A stretch of 64,000 nt of DNA from Bradyrhizobium sp. CCGB01. GTDB lineage: Bacteria > Pseudomonadota > Alphaproteobacteria > Rhizobiales > Xanthobacteraceae. Positions within the stretch are counted from its first letter, which is position 1. Each line of letters opens with the position of its first letter. Position numbers and translations under genes: made by a program. Under the pieces are notes generated by a model. That model was not told where the DNA came from, did not search any database, and saw nothing but the letters and a program-made list of their open reading frames with translations. The DNA lies in the NCBI RefSeq assembly GCF_024199795.1, contig NZ_JANADK010000001.1, positions 496,001 through 560,000 on the forward strand, read 5' to 3'. Shown here piece after piece: positions 55,301 to 64,000 of this stretch.

Positions 55301-58300
55301 TCGCGCGCCGGTGAAAGGCCGTAATGACGAATTCGAAAGCCCCGCCGCTTATGTCAATGCGCCAGCGGATAAACCGATCCGCTTCCACCCCCAAGGTCTT
55401 AGCGGTGGCGCGCTCTGGCCGGTGGAGTCCGCCAATCTCTTCCGTGCACTGCTCGAACGGCCCGAGTCAAACGGTGGTTCTATCGAGGGGATCGCTTTGT
55501 CGCCGCTGGGCGGCGACGCGGTGCAGAAGGCGGAGTTCCTCAATGGCATCGTCTCCATAATCAGCGAAACCAAGAATGGGTTCGTGCAGCGTCAACAGGT
55601 CGAGGTCATAGGCCGTGTCGGAGCGCTTTGGCACCGCGCCAAACATGTCGTCATCTACGAACGAACGACAAACCCCACTGCGCAGTTTGCGCCACTCTAC
55701 GAGGACGATCCGAAGGGCAATCGATCGCGGCGCCCGATCCTTCGCAAGGTGCGCGAATACGTTGAGTTCATCGAATGGGATCGCGGCTATCCGGATTTTC
55801 CGGAGGCGGTATCGCGCAGCACCGGTTTCCTTGATCGCGTACGCTTCAACTCCCGAATCATCAACGTCGACAGTGCCTGGAGCCGCGATGTCGGCAAGTT
55901 CGGTTGGGAAATTCCGTTGTGGAATCGCGCGAGCGCGCGCCAGCGGCCGCAGGTCTATCCGATGCCTGACGTCGCGTTCGTCACTGCTGCGGAAGGTGAC
56001 GGCGAAAAGCCGGCAGTGGCCCAGGAAACCCGCGATCCCGAGAAGCTGTATTTCTTTGCCGATTTTTCCGCGCGCACCAGTGACACCAATGTGTGGCAGG
56101 TTCGGCAGGTGGTCGACTACAACAACGCGCCGTCGTCGACGAACCTGGCGGCAATCGTTGACGCGAAGTCGACGACCGATCCGCTCGATGCTTCCTCGCG
56201 CCGCCCCAGCGTCAGCCGAGTGCTGCCCGGCGTCAGCCGGTTCACTTGGCGACTGGCGCCTGCCGCCCGCAAGAGCGCGCTCAATGCTGGACGTTCAGCC
56301 AAGCCAGTCTACGTCGGGCTGGATTCCGTGACGTTCATGCGTAGCACGCAGAAGATCGCGGAGGTTCCGAACGACCTAAAGGACGTTCTCAAGGTCAAGT
56401 CCGCGATCGGCGATCCTGCCGCGTATGCTGCGATCATCGGCACTGGCTACTGGACGTCGGACGGTGGCGCAGGACCAGAGAACGTCGGCGCCTATACGGC
56501 CGCAATCAAGGACGTCATAGACGCAGCGAAAGCGATCAAGTCGCCCAAAGAGGCCGATCTGCCGCCAGATCTCGCGCCGGTGCGTACCGCCGTGCAGAAG
56601 CTGAGGGCTGAGATTACCGGCCAGTTTCAAAAGGAGATCGCCAAGAAGGTCGGCCCCGCATTTGAGGACGCCAAGAAGTTCAGCCAGTCCGTCAAGAACG
56701 TGAGCGCGCTGATCGGAAGCGGTCAGCAGCAATGCGAGAAGTTAAAGGAGGACGCCCTCGCGATGGTCCGCGGCAAGTCCGCGTTGATCGTCGAAAACAT
56801 TCGGGTCTGGGAAAATGACGCGGATACGGCGGTCGAGAACGCCTGGAGAAAATTGACGGGCCTGACCTCGGGTACTGAGCCAACCAAAACAAATCTCCTC
56901 CAGTTGCTTGCAGACGACGTCATCGATCTAGTTCGACCGGTTTTCACCGAGGCCAGTACGGACGTCGGGCGTGGCGAGGAAGCTGTGGAGACCGCACGCG
57001 CGATCATCGCTGACGTTGACGCGGAGTTCGAATCGATCGTCGCGCGAGCCCGCTCGCGGGTGCGAGAGTTTGCAGCTTCCTACGATCGCGGTAAGCCGTG
57101 GTCTCCCTCCCGACGCGCCTCATTTCAGGCTGGGCTGTATTCTGCCATCAGCAGCGTGGCTGACGATGTGCATGGCGCGATCGACGAGGCGCAACATCGT
57201 TTGGGAGTGGAACTCGGTAACGCCAGTCAGGCGATCGGCGGCCATCTCGCCAAGTTTCTGAGCGGCGTGGGAGGGGCCGAGGCCGCCGCGCTGGATCAAC
57301 TAAGTACAATCGAGAATTTGATCGACCATCTTCTGGCGCCTGTCGATTCCGGACTTGTGGAGCTTCTCAAGGGGAACGGCGTTCTCGATCAAGCTGGCCA
57401 GGATATTGCGAAAGCTCGCACGGAAGTTACGAACCAGATCGATGATCCTAAATTCCAGGAGTTGAAGGACGCGGCTCTAGGGGCGTTGCGGAGGGCCGAC
57501 GACGGGCTCGTTGCCGTCCGTTCCAAGGCTGATCAGGCCAAACAGTTGAGCGCCACGGCCAACAAGCTCAACAAGGACACCGCGGCATCGGCGGTTTCGG
57601 GCATCCGCGAGCTGGCGGTGAAACTGGACGAAATCGTCAAGAGCATCGAGCCGATCGTCACGGAACTGACCGAGGCTGCGAAAAAGCTGAGTGATGCTGG
57701 CTTTGAGCAAATCGATGGTCTCTTCCACGGCATCTTTGCAGGTATAGAGGTCCAAGTTGGCGTGTTCGGCCGCTGGCTGGCGCGGAAGATCGAGATCATC
57801 GGAGACAAAATCGACCTCCTGGTAAAGGAAGTCGTCGATTCGCTCGATCTGGCGTTGCGTACGATCCGCACCGAAGTGAAGGAAATTGGTGCGCGAGTAG
57901 GTCCCTTGGCCGATGACGCGGCCAAGGCACTGAAAGGCATTCAGGACGCGCTAGCGCCCAATTCCTTGATGGAAGCCGTTCTGCGTAAGAAGGTGATCGA
58001 GCCTGCGCTGGACGATCTTCTCAAGCCGCTTCCGGAGAGCTTGAAAGCCGATACGACGGCCTTGAAAGAACTAAGGCAGTCTGCGGCCGAACGTCTGACC
58101 CTGCTCAGCACGGAAGTAAAGGACATCGTCGCCGGTCTTAAAAGCGATGCCTTGGACGCCATAACCGAGATTTCTGCATTTTGTTCGGTGATTGTGGAAG
58201 ATGCGAATGCGGTGGCGAAGTATTTCGAGGATCTGAAAGGCGACGCCGAAACCTATGTAAAAAAGAAATTCGACGAACTCGTTGACCCGTTGGGGAAAGG

Positions 58301-59900
58301 GCTCGACGACTATGCCAAGGATTATAAAGGTCTCGAAAAACTGGTCTCTTCAGTCCAGGCCCTGGACTACACCGTCCGGGGCATCCAGAACGATCTAGGC
58401 CGCTCGGTGGAGAGCGCGCGGAGATATGGCGACCGAGTCATGGACGCTTTCTCGAAAGTCGATGTCTCCAATCCCCTTGCTGCACCGAGCAATATCCTCA
58501 AACTTTATTCGGCGGTTACCACGGCGCCCGAGATTGCGGCGCTCAAAGCCGATATCGATCGCATACGCGCCGGATTCGACGAAGCCAGCGACATCATCAA
58601 TACCACGCGCGCGACGGCTCTCTTCAACCATCTCGGCGACGAACTGAAGGCGCTTGGAATCGCGCTACCTTTCGACGCCATCGGCGACAAAATACGCGCC
58701 GTCACGGACATTTCCTCGTTCGACTTTCCAAGGGTGTTCTCAAACCTCGGCGGCTCCAGCTTCGGTAAGCTCGCCAAGGGCTTCAAGATGCCGGCCGGCG
58801 CCGGTGACTCGATTCGACTTACGCATGATTTCGACAAGACCCAGATGAAGGCATGGGTCCAGGTCGACATCAATCTGCCGGTTCCCGGACGGTGCAGCCT
58901 GTTCTCTCTCGAGGTGTTTCAGGCCGACCTCGTCGAGATGCGGGTGACGGGTCAGGTCAGGCTGGAGGCTTCCAAAGACAGCGAAACTGTGAGCCAAACC
59001 GGGTTCGGTCGCGTCGACGCAAATCTGGACATGGTCGTCGGCGGCCAGTCCATGGTGACGTTCCAGTCGCTTGCGTTTCATTTCACAAGGGAGAGCGGCC
59101 TCAAGGTCGAATTCGATCCATCGCGGATCAAGCTCAACCCGTCCTTCCAGTTCATCCAAGACTTGCTATCCAGTCTATTCCCCGATGAACTAGGTGGACT
59201 CAAGGTCATCAAGCGCGACGGGATTCCGGTAGGACTGGAGCACGAGTTCGCGCTGCCGGCGATAAGCCTGATGTTCGGCACGAGCGGCGTGTCGAACATT
59301 TCCATTTCCAACCGTTTCCAGCTTCTCGCCTATCCGGATTTCATCATCGCGGACCGCTTCAGCTTGTCGCGGCCGGAAATGCCATTCATTTTTTCGATAT
59401 TCGTCATTGGTGGGACTGGCTACATCCAGATCGAGGCCGAATACCAGCCCTTCCGTAACGATCTTATGGTCTCCGTCGAGGCGGCCGCCGGAGGATCGGC
59501 GACGCTCGGTCTTTCGTTTGGACCGTTCTCGGGATCCGTTTTCATCGCGCTCAGCATCAGCATTACCTACCGCAAGCATATCGGGCGGTCCGGTGGCGGA
59601 TTGACAATAGGGCTCGTGCTGGTCATCGCCGGCAGCGTAACCGTCTGCAGCATCGTCACGGTCGGCATCTATTTGTTGCTACGCATTAGCTACCGCGACA
59701 ACGGTCAGGCCGATGCCGACGGCACGCTGTCGGTCACGATCAGCATTTCGCGCTTCTTCAAAATCCACGCCAGGGCCGATGTTCACTACAAGCTCCGAGG
59801 CGGACGTTCCGAGACGACGGTCAGCACGAGCGTCAACGCAGAGGCGGAGGACAAAAGGCTGCAGCAAGCCGCCGACAAGCTCAAGAAGGCAAGGGGCTGA
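52323..59900 (+). CDS. Giant protein of unknown function, 2525 residues
   Basis: No family is recognised. Start ATG at 52323 is fixed by GGAGGAGG two bases upstream. Residues 1 to about 1330 are mixed, beta-rich sequence with many aromatic and acidic residues and no repeat that I can see. From about 1342 to 2135 the sequence becomes helical and Ala/Lys/Glu/Asp-rich with heptad-like runs, suggesting long coiled coils. From about 2140 to the end it is beta-rich again, with a glycine-rich patch (AAAGGSATLGLSFGPFSG) and one hydrophobic segment near 2427-2455 (LVLVIAGSVTVCSIV). No signal peptide, enzyme motif or Walker motif stands out. It diverges from the hydrolase operon and is followed 3 bp later by a second giant gene, so the two are co-translated. 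A structural or scaffold role is a guess. Confidence 0.8.
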   Translation: MVLAFRLYGFFQWPPLPDPPDHDVPPKLQAGMVEIHFDQLKTNPVNPTPEDLEYKAFLRWRPGTVQPDSGPAELPKKADNVYSIPEPSSRFNDADETLLWIFDPAKKGERKLAFRGAFLFEQYLDSAPKAPETVWPLVRECRYNTNEPTYFSTLIIGQSGNDNFRFDLQLPVPFPQTSRSAPGELNPATLPLSTVYLPRRKERTALTRINVLVMGASGRKRTRTFEQNEYFNVSAADRRLGLFGFSSGGNESSRGFAVCRGNFVNGHTPVLVKHFWPDPNLGNRVMETNFVLQILRRFGFRFHPEDFTGLALGSRDEKDLSIRFPRPLDEAEKSTEGNRRGSLVYRLAVATRSHGESDDLSWDADGFGFRLQEEIGGVLRIDSPKVFADVTLSWSIPTDKIWAKDRRSDWTLRHTLRFHWTETLGSGPLAARADLDESGDYHRGTLSEAAAAMTALQVALRQAEGGQPQSLLPNLSVDVDDQTVRFGLSLPAMELPDRTSTTPFDIEGLLLAGSDGPLRRPARLSLADARDLLPSETSSDLRLSATFPAFFLGEAQKRRLPLLLSTDREWVNSDIQFDPNQVRYFASFKMRWGQKPAKAKFAGRLSSLQFGFDTETVLHQSDGGTDESNRPDRLKTGGPGVRFAGRTGGARLVSKTPTAVSLSAKLGVEAIQPVGVDIPRSDRTGRPGPLLIPLGSEDEAAGFVLEFEEQLSATHDRLLTASIYDQNAETSGRDYVLLSQEPFSVLRFTEARIGARGDAANAAVAAYSSDDRIWTLKQVAEHYHYTLPPQVIGESADKPRRLHIHDLPEGTVAARRPVPPFDDDAPARDINHPEYDPKLWHDLHRRAVEFRLTPSTEIWVRPSDVERGYFMPAWESYELFRQRGEAGLGVRLAALRGEFLYGLAVGIDVAREGGVARQARVAEIQALTGSVLGEPRHDSAGALAKRWNALASAVSRRPERLEVWAFDPGSAVDFAPARFSDGVTFALRSTALHRAPVKGRNDEFESPAAYVNAPADKPIRFHPQGLSGGALWPVESANLFRALLERPESNGGSIEGIALSPLGGDAVQKAEFLNGIVSIISETKNGFVQRQQVEVIGRVGALWHRAKHVVIYERTTNPTAQFAPLYEDDPKGNRSRRPILRKVREYVEFIEWDRGYPDFPEAVSRSTGFLDRVRFNSRIINVDSAWSRDVGKFGWEIPLWNRASARQRPQVYPMPDVAFVTAAEGDGEKPAVAQETRDPEKLYFFADFSARTSDTNVWQVRQVVDYNNAPSSTNLAAIVDAKSTTDPLDASSRRPSVSRVLPGVSRFTWRLAPAARKSALNAGRSAKPVYVGLDSVTFMRSTQKIAEVPNDLKDVLKVKSAIGDPAAYAAIIGTGYWTSDGGAGPENVGAYTAAIKDVIDAAKAIKSPKEADLPPDLAPVRTAVQKLRAEITGQFQKEIAKKVGPAFEDAKKFSQSVKNVSALIGSGQQQCEKLKEDALAMVRGKSALIVENIRVWENDADTAVENAWRKLTGLTSGTEPTKTNLLQLLADDVIDLVRPVFTEASTDVGRGEEAVETARAIIADVDAEFESIVARARSRVREFAASYDRGKPWSPSRRASFQAGLYSAISSVADDVHGAIDEAQHRLGVELGNASQAIGGHLAKFLSGVGGAEAAALDQLSTIENLIDHLLAPVDSGLVELLKGNGVLDQAGQDIAKARTEVTNQIDDPKFQELKDAALGALRRADDGLVAVRSKADQAKQLSATANKLNKDTAASAVSGIRELAVKLDEIVKSIEPIVTELTEAAKKLSDAGFEQIDGLFHGIFAGIEVQVGVFGRWLARKIEIIGDKIDLLVKEVVDSLDLALRTIRTEVKEIGARVGPLADDAAKALKGIQDALAPNSLMEAVLRKKVIEPALDDLLKPLPESLKADTTALKELRQSAAERLTLLSTEVKDIVAGLKSDALDAITEISAFCSVIVEDANAVAKYFEDLKGDAETYVKKKFDELVDPLGKGLDDYAKDYKGLEKLVSSVQALDYTVRGIQNDLGRSVESARRYGDRVMDAFSKVDVSNPLAAPSNILKLYSAVTTAPEIAALKADIDRIRAGFDEASDIINTTRATALFNHLGDELKALGIALPFDAIGDKIRAVTDISSFDFPRVFSNLGGSSFGKLAKGFKMPAGAGDSIRLTHDFDKTQMKAWVQVDINLPVPGRCSLFSLEVFQADLVEMRVTGQVRLEASKDSETVSQTGFGRVDANLDMVVGGQSMVTFQSLAFHFTRESGLKVEFDPSRIKLNPSFQFIQDLLSSLFPDELGGLKVIKRDGIPVGLEHEFALPAISLMFGTSGVSNISISNRFQLLAYPDFIIADRFSLSRPEMPFIFSIFVIGGTGYIQIEAEYQPFRNDLMVSVEAAAGGSATLGLSFGPFSGSVFIALSISITYRKHIGRSGGGLTIGLVLVIAGSVTVCSIVTVGIYLLLRISYRDNGQADADGTLSVTISISRFFKIHARADVHYKLRGGRSETTVSTSVNAEAEDKRLQQAADKLKKARG

Positions 59901-59903
59901 GCG

Positions 59904-62900
59904 ATGACCGTTACCACGCGTATCCATTGTCTGACCGACGTCGAGCCGACCGCATTCCACGGAGCGGGCGGAGATAAGGCCTATGCCGTAAATCTCAACA
60001 TCGAGTGCGAGGCGGTGCTGCCGTTCGATGACACTGCAAGGAGTGAGGCTCGCGCGGCATTCGACCTGTTTCTTCAGAAAGCGGCTGCGGCCGAGTTCCA
60101 CTTATTCAAGGTCACGTTCGGCCAATTGCCGGCGCCACACACCGGCAAAACCGGAATCACGAAGCTGGATTGGCTCTACAAGATCGGTGAGGGAGGAGGG
60201 CGGGTTCTATCCGAATCCGCAATTGCAGATAACAAAATTTTGTTGGCCTGGCTCGAGGAGGGAGCAGCCGTCCGGCGCGCCGACGCATTGAAGAGAAGCA
60301 TCAAGACGACTGAGGCCGACAGGCAGGCCGAGGCGGCCGCAGCGGAAAGGAGCTATTGGCTCATTGCGTCCGGGGGCAATGGCAGCGACAAGATCGACCA
60401 AACCGAAATCGGCGCAACACATGAACTGCGCTCGGCACATGCGTGGAATGCTCCCGTCGCACACCGCTTCGGACTGACCAAGCTTCTGTTGCTGCCGTTT
60501 ACAGATGCGGACCTGAAAACCGACGGGATTTTCTACCTCGTTCTGCCGTCCTTCGACGGCAACCCTCCTGTACCCGACATATCGGCCACCGCTCCGTTCG
60601 ACGACGGCAGCCCGGCCGAGACGGTCGATATTCCCTACGATTTGAACGCAGGCTTCGTGCATCCGACCGTTTGCCGTGCCGCCCGACTGTTGCTCCCACA
60701 GGACGACTTCCCGGGCCTGGTTGGGGCGGACGGCTTTCTCAAGGTCGACCAGCAACCGGACCAAGTTCGCCGGCTGCTCAACTGGTTCGAACAGGGCGCC
60801 GCGTCGTTGATATCGCCTTTGCCCGGGCTCACGCGTGATCAGGCGAAGAATGGCGTCTCGGTGAGCCATCTGTTCGCACCTAGTTGGACCACGAGCGGAG
60901 TTGAGCCAAATCTGACGTTTGAGCTCAAAGCGTTCGGGACGGCATGGCGCCTAGTAGCATCGTTGTGCATTGCGCTCGATCCGATGATCATCGGCTTGAT
61001 GCGGCCGGCGCTGAAGCCTGCCTCGGCCGTTGAACTTGATCCGCGTCCAGAGGGACAAGTTCTATCGATGCTCGTGTCAGGCATCTTGCGTCAACTCGAT
61101 CAGGTTCGCCTCACCGATGCGGCCGTATTCCCCACCGGAAAATTGCCAGATGAGATGATCATCGCTGGCGCGGTGCGAGAGTTCCTTCAGAAAGGCGATC
61201 TGTTCGACACGGCCCCCGAGAAATTCGGCCAAGCGCTCAGATACATTCACGGCATCGGGCCGCCGGATGCAAGCTCGCCCGCTGAGGACGTCCTGCTGGA
61301 TGTCCTCTTCACGTGTTTTTTGGCGGGACCCGGGCAGCGTATCGCCCTCGATGCGACGCGGGTGAAAAAGATCGCGAGGTTCGATCCGAAAACGGGGAAC
61401 CCGGACGGCTTTGGCCCGGATCCTCTAGCGCTGGCGATTACCAGAAACAATGAGTTACATAAGGAGGCTGGGTTTGAAGCTGCCATCCTCCGCTTCTTTG
61501 AAGCGGCGGCAGTCAAACCTGCGACAGGACCACAACCGTCGATCTCTACGCTGGTTTCCGAACAACTCGCCAAATCCGTCGCCGACAAAGCGGGCCTTGA
61601 TGCAGGGAAGATAGTAACGCCGGTCGCAAAAGCCTGGCAGGAATTCCGTACCACGCTGGAAGGCGCCTTCAATGGCGCCGAAGCTGCACGACGCTCGGCA
61701 GGGGCCGACTTGTTGACGGCGCTCCTTGGTCCGCAAGGCGGACAGCCGTTAAAAGCGATGCAGGACACCGTTTCCTCACTCGCGACGTTGATTTTGGATG
61801 GCAGTAAATTTTCCGATTGTCTGTTCCGGAACGGCACCGGGTGTTTTGCGGACATCATCAAAAGCCTGCCGAGGCCGGAGGCTCCTGACGCCATCAAGGC
61901 CGACGATACGTTCCTGAAAATACTGGAGGAGGCCCATACCGACGCGATGGCACCGCTTTCGGATTTCGTTAGCGAGTCGGCTCAGTTGCCGATGCGCTTC
62001 GTCCCCGACAATGTTCCGCATCCACTGCCCGTACAGATCGGCGATAGCCTCGCGGCGGCGGACGTCGATCGCTTTGCACGCCATTTCAATGGCATTGCGG
62101 TAGCGATCCGTCGCGTGGACAACGACAATTCGCCCTTCGTGCATCTCAACCTTGCGAGCCTGACCTGGACCGGCGCCAAAGGCACGGACGGCAAGTTCAA
62201 GTTCGCGGAGGCTGCCGACGAAAATGGCGCCATTCATCCGATCTTGCCAGCGTTGGTCGATGGACGAAGTGCGCTGTTCTTGAACTATGAGGGCTTCCCC
62301 TTTGCCAGCACGGCGTTTTCCACGACGGTGCCATATACCGATGACGAAGAAACCCCGGCGCGACGTCCGCTCAATATACATGAAGTCGCCGATTACACAG
62401 GCGACTGGTTGAAAAAGATGCCGCCACGACTAGCCTACGGCCGTACGTTCGAGACCTTCGCTTTCGTTACGACCAATTCCGGGTCGCTGCCGCCGGCGCT
62501 ATTTAGCTCGGCCGATACTCCGTGGCGCTCGGCCAAGGACATCGTGGCGAAGAAAATCGACGAGGCGGTGAAATCAAAAGCCCCGTGTCATCGGCGGACT
62601 GCGGTTGGTCGCATTGCGATCACGGAACTAGCCGGCAACAAGGGAGGTGCGGGCAGTAAACGTATTGGCGGAAGCTTGCCCGGAGTTTATCCGCTGGCCA
62701 CCGATTATCCGCGGTTGATACTTTCCACTTGCGATCCAGCCACACCCGATGCGGTCGACCTCATGCGTCTCGCCGACGGCAGCGGCGGCTTCATTTTTCC
62801 GACCGAAATCGGCGAAGCCAAACGAAGCAAGCTTGGGCTGGCCGACCCAGACTGGCTTGGCGGCAAGGGCAGGTTGGACATAGGCATCTTCACGTTGCCG

Positions 62901-64000
62901 GCGCGCCTCGACACCGTCGCCGATGTTTCGATTTCGAACATTCCCGGCGGCGGCTCAGGCTTCAACGGGAGCGGCGAACTATTCCTGTCCGTCGAACGGA
63001 AGGCAAACGCCGTCGACACGTATACGGTTGCTCTTTACGTCGATGCGACGCCGCTTGGTCATACCGAACTGGTCACTCGCATAGACCGAGGATGGTTCCG
63101 CCTGACGCTGAGGGCGGAGGACGTGGGCAAGCCGGTCGTGTTCTCCTTCGCCGAGCCTGAGGGGCAAGGGGGCGCGGGCCACGGAATCCGGGATACTCCA
63201 TTGCTTTTGCTCGCACCCGCGCGCGAAGGATGGCAGTCCGGTCTGGCGGAACCAATCCACGCAAAAATCGATGCTCCACGCACGGGCTACCTCGATTTCG
63301 AACGCTGGTTTGCCAATGCCGACTTGCGGACAGACGTCTTCATGGGCGTCGACAAAGCAACGATGTTTTTCGACGCGTTGCTTACCGCCTATGTAATGCG
63401 GCACCGCGATAAAGATCTCGCCGAAAGTCTTTCCAATCTGCCCGATCCGTCGGTCGTCGCACTGCGCGTGACCCTCGCCGTTGCAGACCGGCTTGGGGAA
63501 CAGCCGGTAATTATGCTGCAGAAGGATATCGAACTGAAAGATCTGCTGGCGTTGGTCGTAAAAGCGATTCCCTCGGACGGTACCGAAGACGGTGTACCGG
63601 TGCGGAAGAAAGCCTGGAGCGTCAAGGATCTGAAATCTCAAATATTTGAACGGGTCCGTGACAAGTTTACCTTCGACCTTGCGGTGTCACCAGGTGCGTT
63701 GAGCCTGACGGTGAGCGTGGACCGCGCGCACGACGCCGGATCCGGCGGCAGGATCATCGTTCAAGTGCCGGCGGGTGTCGTTGCTCAGTTCTCGATCGCG
63801 CCAATGGTGGAAGCGAGGCATTTCTCCGAGAAAGTCCACGCGGGTATCACCTTCCCGAGCGTGTGTCACCCTGGCTTGCTACAGCATGTTGCAGCAAACT
63901 ATGGCTCTCTGCTGGTGTTCCCGGCGACCGCGCTTCGCATTGAAACGATGGCCGATGTTCTCGTCAGTCAAGACAGGGCGACCGAGCTTGCGCGTCGAAT
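59904..64000 (+). CDS. Second giant protein, at least 1365 residues (partial at window edge)
   Basis: An open frame begins with ATG at 59904 (AAGGGG at 59891-59896), 3 bp after the stop of the 2525-residue gene, and runs without a stop codon to the end of the window. The protein begins MTVTTRIHCLTDVEPTAFHG and continues with mixed alpha/beta sequence; I recognise no family, signal peptide or catalytic motif in the part visible. It has the same soluble, acidic and aromatic-rich character as the N-terminal half of the preceding giant. The tight junction indicates one operon. The C-terminus lies beyond the window. Confidence 0.8.
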   Translation, partial: MTVTTRIHCLTDVEPTAFHGAGGDKAYAVNLNIECEAVLPFDDTARSEARAAFDLFLQKAAAAEFHLFKVTFGQLPAPHTGKTGITKLDWLYKIGEGGGRVLSESAIADNKILLAWLEEGAAVRRADALKRSIKTTEADRQAEAAAAERSYWLIASGGNGSDKIDQTEIGATHELRSAHAWNAPVAHRFGLTKLLLLPFTDADLKTDGIFYLVLPSFDGNPPVPDISATAPFDDGSPAETVDIPYDLNAGFVHPTVCRAARLLLPQDDFPGLVGADGFLKVDQQPDQVRRLLNWFEQGAASLISPLPGLTRDQAKNGVSVSHLFAPSWTTSGVEPNLTFELKAFGTAWRLVASLCIALDPMIIGLMRPALKPASAVELDPRPEGQVLSMLVSGILRQLDQVRLTDAAVFPTGKLPDEMIIAGAVREFLQKGDLFDTAPEKFGQALRYIHGIGPPDASSPAEDVLLDVLFTCFLAGPGQRIALDATRVKKIARFDPKTGNPDGFGPDPLALAITRNNELHKEAGFEAAILRFFEAAAVKPATGPQPSISTLVSEQLAKSVADKAGLDAGKIVTPVAKAWQEFRTTLEGAFNGAEAARRSAGADLLTALLGPQGGQPLKAMQDTVSSLATLILDGSKFSDCLFRNGTGCFADIIKSLPRPEAPDAIKADDTFLKILEEAHTDAMAPLSDFVSESAQLPMRFVPDNVPHPLPVQIGDSLAAADVDRFARHFNGIAVAIRRVDNDNSPFVHLNLASLTWTGAKGTDGKFKFAEAADENGAIHPILPALVDGRSALFLNYEGFPFASTAFSTTVPYTDDEETPARRPLNIHEVADYTGDWLKKMPPRLAYGRTFETFAFVTTNSGSLPPALFSSADTPWRSAKDIVAKKIDEAVKSKAPCHRRTAVGRIAITELAGNKGGAGSKRIGGSLPGVYPLATDYPRLILSTCDPATPDAVDLMRLADGSGGFIFPTEIGEAKRSKLGLADPDWLGGKGRLDIGIFTLPARLDTVADVSISNIPGGGSGFNGSGELFLSVERKANAVDTYTVALYVDATPLGHTELVTRIDRGWFRLTLRAEDVGKPVVFSFAEPEGQGGAGHGIRDTPLLLLAPAREGWQSGLAEPIHAKIDAPRTGYLDFERWFANADLRTDVFMGVDKATMFFDALLTAYVMRHRDKDLAESLSNLPDPSVVALRVTLAVADRLGEQPVIMLQKDIELKDLLALVVKAIPSDGTEDGVPVRKKAWSVKDLKSQIFERVRDKFTFDLAVSPGALSLTVSVDRAHDAGSGGRIIVQVPAGVVAQFSIAPMVEARHFSEKVHAGITFPSVCHPGLLQHVAANYGSLLVFPATALRIETMADVLVSQDRATELARR

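Noticed and set aside
52323..64000. Contractile injection or type VI secretion apparatus encoded by the giant genes
   Set aside because: No sheath, tube, baseplate, spike or AAA+ recycling protein is recognisable around them, and size alone is not evidence.
1..64000. CRISPR arrays, tRNA and rRNA genes, insertion sequences
   Set aside because: I saw no regularly spaced direct repeats, no cloverleaf-like sequence, no rRNA stretch and no transposase gene. A weak or unusual tRNA could be missed by eye.

Overview
The window reads as a chromosomal segment of an alphaproteobacterium of the order Hyphomicrobiales, most likely Bradyrhizobium or a close relative. The grounds are the high GC content, the core gene order (rpsA, sppA, ihfB, trpFBA, accD, folC on the + strand; trxA, addA, addB, murU, tsaE-amgK, divL, dut, coaBC, ubiB, ubiE on the - strand; then mutM), and several families of palindromic intergenic repeats of the kind that fill Bradyrhizobium intergenic DNA. 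Names are assigned by recognising motifs and gene order; no database search was run.

Positions 1-26.8 kb are ordinary conserved chromosome: the end of ribosomal protein S1, a signal peptide peptidase, IHF beta, the last tryptophan steps (trpF-trpB-trpA, start/stop overlaps), fatty-acid carboxyltransferase beta (AccD), FolC, a phosphoesterase, thioredoxin, the AddAB recombination nuclease, a peptidoglycan-recycling pair (MurU and a TsaE-AmgK fusion), a PilZ protein, the cell-cycle pseudokinase DivL, dUTPase, coenzyme A synthesis (CoaBC), ubiquinone synthesis (UbiB, UbiE) and the DNA glycosylase MutM. Within this ordinary stretch CoaBC carries a FitA-like ribbon-helix-helix domain at its N-terminus, with FitA-type operator half-sites directly upstream of the gene.

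From about 27.0 kb to the end the window is accessory DNA. It begins with a serine recombinase abutting mutM, followed by a regulator with two HTH domains, a soluble FtsH-like AAA+/zinc protease, a TnsA-like protein and two small XRE regulators (27-35 kb). After a 1.4 kb stretch with no convincing gene comes a compact, visibly less GC-rich four-gene operon (36.4-43.4 kb): an EAD-trypsin protease, an EAD / degenerate STAND / formylglycine-enzyme-like protein, a MoxR-type AAA+ ATPase and a large protein with a ChaN/DUF5682-like N-terminus. This resembles the EAD/MoxR biological conflict systems described by Aravind and colleagues, but without a recognisable vWA component.

The last 20 kb (43.6-64 kb) is the least familiar part. 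A leftward operon encodes two small membrane-associated proteins (one with a Cys/His peptidase-like domain), an astacin-like zinc peptidase, a caspase-like peptidase and a 1434-residue protein with trypsin and two-HKD phospholipase D domains, followed by a DUF2252 gene. Diverging from it, two giant proteins (2525 residues, and at least 1365 residues running off the window) are encoded rightward. Four different hydrolase classes beside two giant proteins with no family I recognise make this the best candidate for an undescribed system.
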